Positions 60,003 through 64,000 of a DNA stretch of 64,000 nt are shown here, in pieces. The position numbers were made by a program, and so were the translations under genes. This DNA is from Cochliopodium minus. Lineage: Eukaryota > Discosea > Himatismenida > Cochliopodiidae. Within the stretch, counting starts at the first letter, position 1. The number at the start of each line of letters is the position of its first letter. The notes under the pieces were generated by a model. That model saw only the letters and a list, made by a program, of their open reading frames with translations. It did no database searches and had not been told where the DNA came from. Location of the stretch: contig JAMYWO010000045.1 of the NCBI GenBank assembly GCA_024220525.1, positions 1 to 64,000 of the forward strand, written 5' to 3'.

Positions 60003-60863
60003 TTATTTTTTCAATAATTCAACATATTTGATGTAATCCAATCCTGGAAAGTTTGTTGTGAGGTATACACTCCCTTGCCTCCAGATTTCTCTTTGAGAAG
60101 GTCTTTCTCGGTAGTAAGAGTTTATTCTGTCGAAAGCAATCATGTCTTCTGGTGTTGCTGCTACTGCAAAAGTTGGAAAGTTTTGTCTGTCAAGATAATT
60201 GTTATCTTTTTTTGAAAGAAAAAATAAAAAAAAATTATTGAAAAATGAATTTAATTTTAAAAAAAATAAATAAATGATTAAAAAAAATTTAAAAGAAAAA
60301 AAGAATTAATTTTAATTAAATTTTTAATTACTTCCATAATGAACTGAAAATTGGTTTGCTCTTGTGTTTGGACCTGACATTGCATAGTTCATGTACCCTC
60401 TTATATTGCTTTTAATCACCGGATCGTCTTTGATAGGATTACTTCCCCAATAACGGTTTATAGTGGTGTTTCCATGTAACCCGAACTGTGCCACAAACCC
60501 AGGCACTACTCTAAAGAAAGCAATGTTCTCGAAATAATTTGACACAATTAAGTCATAAAACCTGTCCACTCCTATTGGTGCCCAAGCTCTTGTTCTAAAA
60601 AAAATAAACTTAAAAAGGCAATTCCACATCTTTAGAAGAAGATAACAAAAAAATTTAAATTTTATTTATATTTCAGTCAATAAAACAATTTTTTTTTAAA
60701 TTTTTTAAAAAGATAAATTGATGAAATTTAAAGAAAAATTTTTTTATTACACATTAAATGTGGTATTCCCAGTTGTCAAAATAAATTTCACTTGAAAAAA
60801 ATCAGGTGAAGTGTGTGAAAATGCAAAAGATATAAGAACAAGAAAAATGAGAATGAGCTTCAT
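60003..60863 (-). CDS. Secreted cyclophilin-type peptidyl-prolyl isomerase, copy 1
   Basis: Catalyses proline cis-trans isomerisation, here in the secretory pathway. Exons 60863-60751, 60594-60332 and about 60206-60003 keep phase. Signal peptide MKLILIFLVLISFAFS, then VKFILTTGNTTFNV, APIGVDRFYDLI, FFRVVPGFVAQFGLHGN (catalytic Arg, Phe and Gln of cyclophilins kept; the Met61 position is Val), DDPVIKSNIRGYMNYAMSGP and ANQFSVHYG. The C-terminal part replaces the usual FG-x-V block with NFPTFAVAATPEDMIAFDRI and ends NFPGLDYIKYVELL. The wording is closer to bacterial-like and extracellular cyclophilins than to cyclophilin A. Tandem with a second copy upstream. Confidence 0.88.
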
Positions 60864-60968
60864 TTTTTTTTATCTTTTTTTTTTTTTTGAATATTAAATA
60901 AAAAATCGATTTAAAAATACTTAACATTTAAGCAAAAAAATAAAAAATTATAACAAATTTTAAAAAGT

Positions 60969-61755
60969 TTATTTAGTCAATAATTCAACATAATTAATAT
61001 AATCCAACCCAGGAAAGTTTTGTTTTAAGTAAGCGTTCCCATGAAGGTGGATCTCTCCTTGGCTGGGTTTTTCGAGGTGTTTGCTGTTGATCCTGTCAAT
61101 TGCATCCATGTCTCCTGGTGTTGAAGCAACAGCAAAAGTTGGAAAATTTTGTTTATCAAGGAAACTGTTATCTGTTTTTTTTGGAAAAAATAAAAAATAA
61201 AAACTTTTTAATTAAAAAACAAAATTTAATTAAATAAAATTAAGCTTATTTAATTAAAAAAATTTTTTTTTCGTTAATGAAATATGTTTACCTCCATAAT
61301 GAATTGAGAATTGATTTGATCTTGTGTTTGGACCAGCCATGGCATAATTTATATACCCTCTTGTATTTCCCTTAACGACAGGATCATCCAAAATGTACTT
61401 GTTAGCCCAATGATGATTAATAGTGGTGTTTCCATGCAACCCGAATTGAGCTACAAAACCAGGAACCACTCTAAAAAAAGCAATTTCCTCAAAATAATTA
61501 GAAATAACTAATTCATAAAACCGATCTACTCCAATAGGTGCCCATGCTCTTGTTCTAAAAAAAAAAATTATTATTTATTTTTTTTTATTTTTTAAAATAT
61601 TTAAATTTTGTTTTATTTTTTGTAAATTTAAATTTTACACGTTGAATGTGGAATTTCCTGTTGTCATCACGAATTTCACTGGATTTTTTTGTATTTATTA
61701 ATCAAGAAACATTGTACAAGAAAAAAATAATCTCACCTCTGAAAAATTCAGGAGC
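60969..61755 (-). CDS. Cyclophilin-type peptidyl-prolyl isomerase, copy 2 (5' end unresolved)
   Basis: Paralog of the preceding gene with the same exon plan: about 61755-61735, 61678-61640, 61555-61291 and 61174-60969. Core motifs intact: APIGVDRFYELV, FFRVVPGFVAQFGLHGN, DDPVVKGNTRGYINYAMAGP, SNQFSIHYGG, NFPTFAVASTPGDMDAIDRI, NFPGLDYINYVELL. The N-terminal strand VKFVMTTGNSTFNV follows APEFFR. No signal peptide could be joined: the short upstream ATG (ATGGGAG|GTAAAA, near 61820) is in the wrong phase and lacks a hydrophobic stretch. Either the leader exon is elsewhere or this copy has lost export. Confidence 0.75.
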
Positions 61756-61839
61756 TCTAAAATTGATTTTTAAAAAAAAATTTTTGTTATTAAGCTGTTT
61801 CTTTTCATTTTACCTCCCATTTATGTCTTTATAAAAATT

Positions 61840-62435
61840 TCATAAAATTATTTTCTTTGAATTAAACAAAGATAAAAGATTGATATTTTTTGTTTACAAA
61901 CGAATGGAACTTCTGTTTTGATTTCTTTATCAATGTTTACAATTGTTTTTTCTGTCAATTTTCGATTTGATTTGAGAAATCTTTCACTTTAAAAAAAAAA
62001 TTAAATAAATATTTACCATTTTCCCATTTGTTTGTGAAAAACCTGTAAATCATTATTATAAACATGATATACACCACTATTAGTATTTTCTTTGATTTCC
62101 TAAAATAATAAATGAACATTCTTCAAAAATATTTGTTTATTGACATTACACAGCAGAAAATAATTTCATTTCTTATGAAATATTAAATAATAAGACTCAG
62201 AGTTATTTTTAAAATGGAAGAAAATGATTTGATATCTTTTTTAATTTTTATCCTTTTTTTTTATTTAATTTGATTTTGATGAAAATAAAATTAAAAAAAA
62301 ATAATTAGGTGAGAAACATCAGAAAATTTTTAAAAGATAGAAAAATATCTTAACAAAGTAAAACAAAGAATTTATTGTTACTCATAAATTAATTTATTTT
62401 AAAAAAAAAAGTTTTTGTTTGAGAAAGTTTGTATC
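61840..62435. other. Intergenic, nothing recognised
   Basis: About 600 AT-rich bases between the second cyclophilin and the next secreted-protein gene. The leader exon of the cyclophilin may lie here, but I could not identify it. Confidence 0.35.
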
Positions 62436-63253
62436 TTATAATTGCGGAACTTCATCACTAGGCCCATTATTTAATTGCTCATAAATACTGACCAACTTGT
62501 CGTCACCAGCTGCAGCCTTCAAGATCCATGACCCGAACACGTGTTCCACATATTTTTTTATTTTTTCTGGATCGTTTTGATCGTTTTTAATTGCTTCTTC
62601 TGATGCTTTTCTAATAATTTTTTCCTTTTAAAAAAATAATTTAATTTATTTTTTAATTTTATCAGAATATTTTTTGTTTTGATTCTTTTTTTTTATTTAT
62701 TTTTTTTTTTTACTCCTAAAACAGACCATGGTGGTTTATTGAAATTTTCTCCAAACTCAACAGAAAAGGACATCTCCATATTTTCTGCTAATGCAACAGC
62801 CTTTTTTTTTTTTTCGTTTTAAAAATTAGATTTTTTTTTTTAGAAAGAGAAATTATGTTTGATGGGATAAAGAAATCATTTGTTTATAATATCATTTGAT
62901 GTTTTCAATTATATTAATCTTATATTGTATATCTATATCTCCTTCCATATTATCAACCATCAAAAAAATAAAATTATGTATATTTTTTTTTGATTTACCA
63001 ATTCATTCAATGTGCTTTCGAACATCTCTTGAACAGCATCGCATATCCCTCTTTTTGTAGTTTTTATATTTAATACAGATTCTAGATTTTGGCACTGACA
63101 AACAAAAATAATAATTTAAAATTGATTATTGGTGATATCTTCGATTTATTTTACCATACTGAATGATTTTTCTCCAAATTCAAAAATTACATCATCTCCC
63201 TTTACCACAAATAAATATAAAAAGAAAAAGATGAATAAAAATTTCATTTTCAT
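62436..63253 (-). CDS. Small secreted protein of unknown family
   Basis: Four exons with consistent phase: 63253-63155, about 63096-63001, about 62802-62715 and about 62627-62436. Start MKMKFLFIFFFLYLFVVKG, a strong signal peptide, then DDVIFEFGEKSFSMCQNLES, TTKRGICDAVQEMFESTL, ENMEMSFSVEFGENFNKPPW, IIRKASEEAIKNDQNDPEKI and GSWILKAAAGDDKLVSIYEQ. Two cysteines. About 150 residues, helical and acidic, no membrane anchor. I do not recognise it. It belongs to a run of exported proteins with the two cyclophilins. Confidence 0.6.
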
Positions 63254-63646
63254 TTTTTTTTTTTTTTTATTTAAAAAAGTGAGTCATTGTTATGTTTCAT
63301 AATAGGATGGAAATGATATTGTAATCAATAATCAATTTTATATTTCCTATTTCAAGCAGAAATTTGATTTTGATCCAAATTTCAAATTTTTAATATCTCA
63401 TACGTTTCTCCTTTTTAATCACTGTTTCATAAAATCTTTGTGAAACAACAGCGATGATTAGAAAGTAATCATTTTCAAAGTTTTTTTTTGATAAAGAATT
63501 TAAAAATTTTTAAAAGTTTATTACCAATATCTTTTTTGCTGTTCTTTCATTAAATAAACCTCTTATTCTTTAGGACTATCTTCTTTAAAGATCAATTTTA
63601 TTTGCTAATCACTTTTATTTTAACAAAATAATCATTAAATTTTTGA
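63254..63646. other. Intergenic, nothing recognised
   Basis: About 390 AT-rich bases upstream of the small secreted protein. Presumably its promoter and the 3' flank of the gene entering from the right. No motif identified. Confidence 0.35.
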
Positions 63647-64000
63647 TTATTTTAGAGGCAAATATAATGGGATGAACCTAGTTTCTATGAAAGAAGATTT
63701 GTTCATGATACCTTTTAAATTAATCAAGCAAGCACGACATTTAATATCGTAAACCAACATAAATCCTGTTTCCTTTTCTCAACTGATCTCCATAGAAAAT
63801 CTAGATATACTACAATTTTTTAAAAGCGGAGTAAACTTAAAAATGAAATTCTTTTCTTTCATCTTTTATTTTCAAATTTACCTCTTCCCCTTTAATATTC
63901 AATGAAAATGTATTATTTTTTTTCTTTAGATTCATCAAACTGTTTAAATTAAAAATTTGGATTAATATTTATTATAAGACCTTGAATGAATTCACCATCT
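63647..64000 (-). pseudogene. Partial gene entering from the right edge, one in-frame TGA
   Basis: Three coding blocks on the minus strand: DGEFIQGLIININP at the edge, LMNLKKKNNTFSLNIKGEE (donor GAG|GTAAAT), and a 63-codon block from 63835 to TAA 63647. The last block reads FTPLLKNCSISRFSMEIS, then TGA (63781-63779), then EKETGFMLVYDIKCRACLIN and onwards to RFIPLYLPLK. Composition is protein-like on both sides of the TGA and the frame does not change. Either the gene ends at the TGA and the rest is relic, or the TGA is a recent nonsense change. Family not recognised. Confidence 0.4.

Noticed and set aside
21435-63781. Reassignment of TGA to Trp, or of TAG to a sense codon
   Set aside because: Nup188 (1,811 codons), coronin, eIF3d, OCRL, UMP kinase and others have no internal TGA or TAG and use TGG for Trp. 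RasGEF ends in TGA right after its conserved final motif.
63780-63797. An 18-base intron (GTTGAG...ACAG) removing the TGA near the right edge
   Set aside because: Too short for spliceosomal removal, and it lacks room for a branch site; other introns here are 50 bases or longer.

Overview
The window is nuclear DNA from an AT-rich, intron-rich unicellular eukaryote. Coding exons stand out as islands in A/T runs. Most genes are split by short spliceosomal introns (GTAA...TTAG), usually 50-300 bases long. The protein set is that of a motile, phagocytic protist with working mitochondria: coronin, a Rac-type GTPase, RasGEF, TBC RabGAP, OCRL-type 5-phosphatase, diacylglycerol kinase, Nup188, eIF3d, and a mitochondrial-type Met-tRNA formyltransferase. 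Families of F-box, Sel1 and RCC1 proteins would suit a heterolobosean or amoebozoan amoeba, but I cannot fix the lineage from sequence alone. Long conserved frames (Nup188, coronin, eIF3d, OCRL) read cleanly with the standard code, and most genes end in TAA.

Layout. 0-2.2 kb: a PX-PH protein running off the left edge. 2.4-8.3 kb: four tandem F-box/SPRY-like genes, the first broken, all with the same exon plan including an apparent 3-base exon. 8.3-10.5 kb: a protein with two calpain domain III modules and no protease. 10.7-19.1 kb: TrmB-type tRNA methyltransferase, then a 1,811-residue Nup188-like nucleoporin. 19.1-27 kb: a small F-box gene, a Rac-like GTPase with an altered switch II, a broken Sel1 gene, eIF3d, and an archaeal-type UMP kinase. 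27-47.7 kb: a signalling and membrane-traffic block (TBC, DAG kinase, RasGEF, seven-helix protein, secreted PPC-domain protein, coronin, OCRL), then a probable mitochondrial bL35 and a Met-tRNA formyltransferase. 47.8-64 kb: an accessory region rich in tandem copies and decaying genes (Bud20/ZNF593-like, RCC1 array, Sel1, methyltransferase, SGNH/TPR fragment, two secreted cyclophilins, other secreted proteins).

The core genes share themes. Rac, RasGEF, OCRL, DAG kinase, TBC, PX-PH and coronin belong to phosphoinositide and small-GTPase control of actin and endosomes. The formyltransferase and bL35 candidates point to mitochondrial translation. Exon joins were deduced by hand from splice consensus, reading phase and domain continuity. 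They are inferences, though in most core genes every junction keeps phase.

The most unusual signals are the conserved 3-base exon of the F-box/SPRY family, GC-AG introns in three genes, the Rac-like switch II change, an archaeal-type UMP kinase, a PPC domain behind a signal peptide, and a small TA-flanked inverted-repeat element present in two clear copies and perhaps a third. No virus-derived element, CRISPR array, tRNA or rRNA was recognised.
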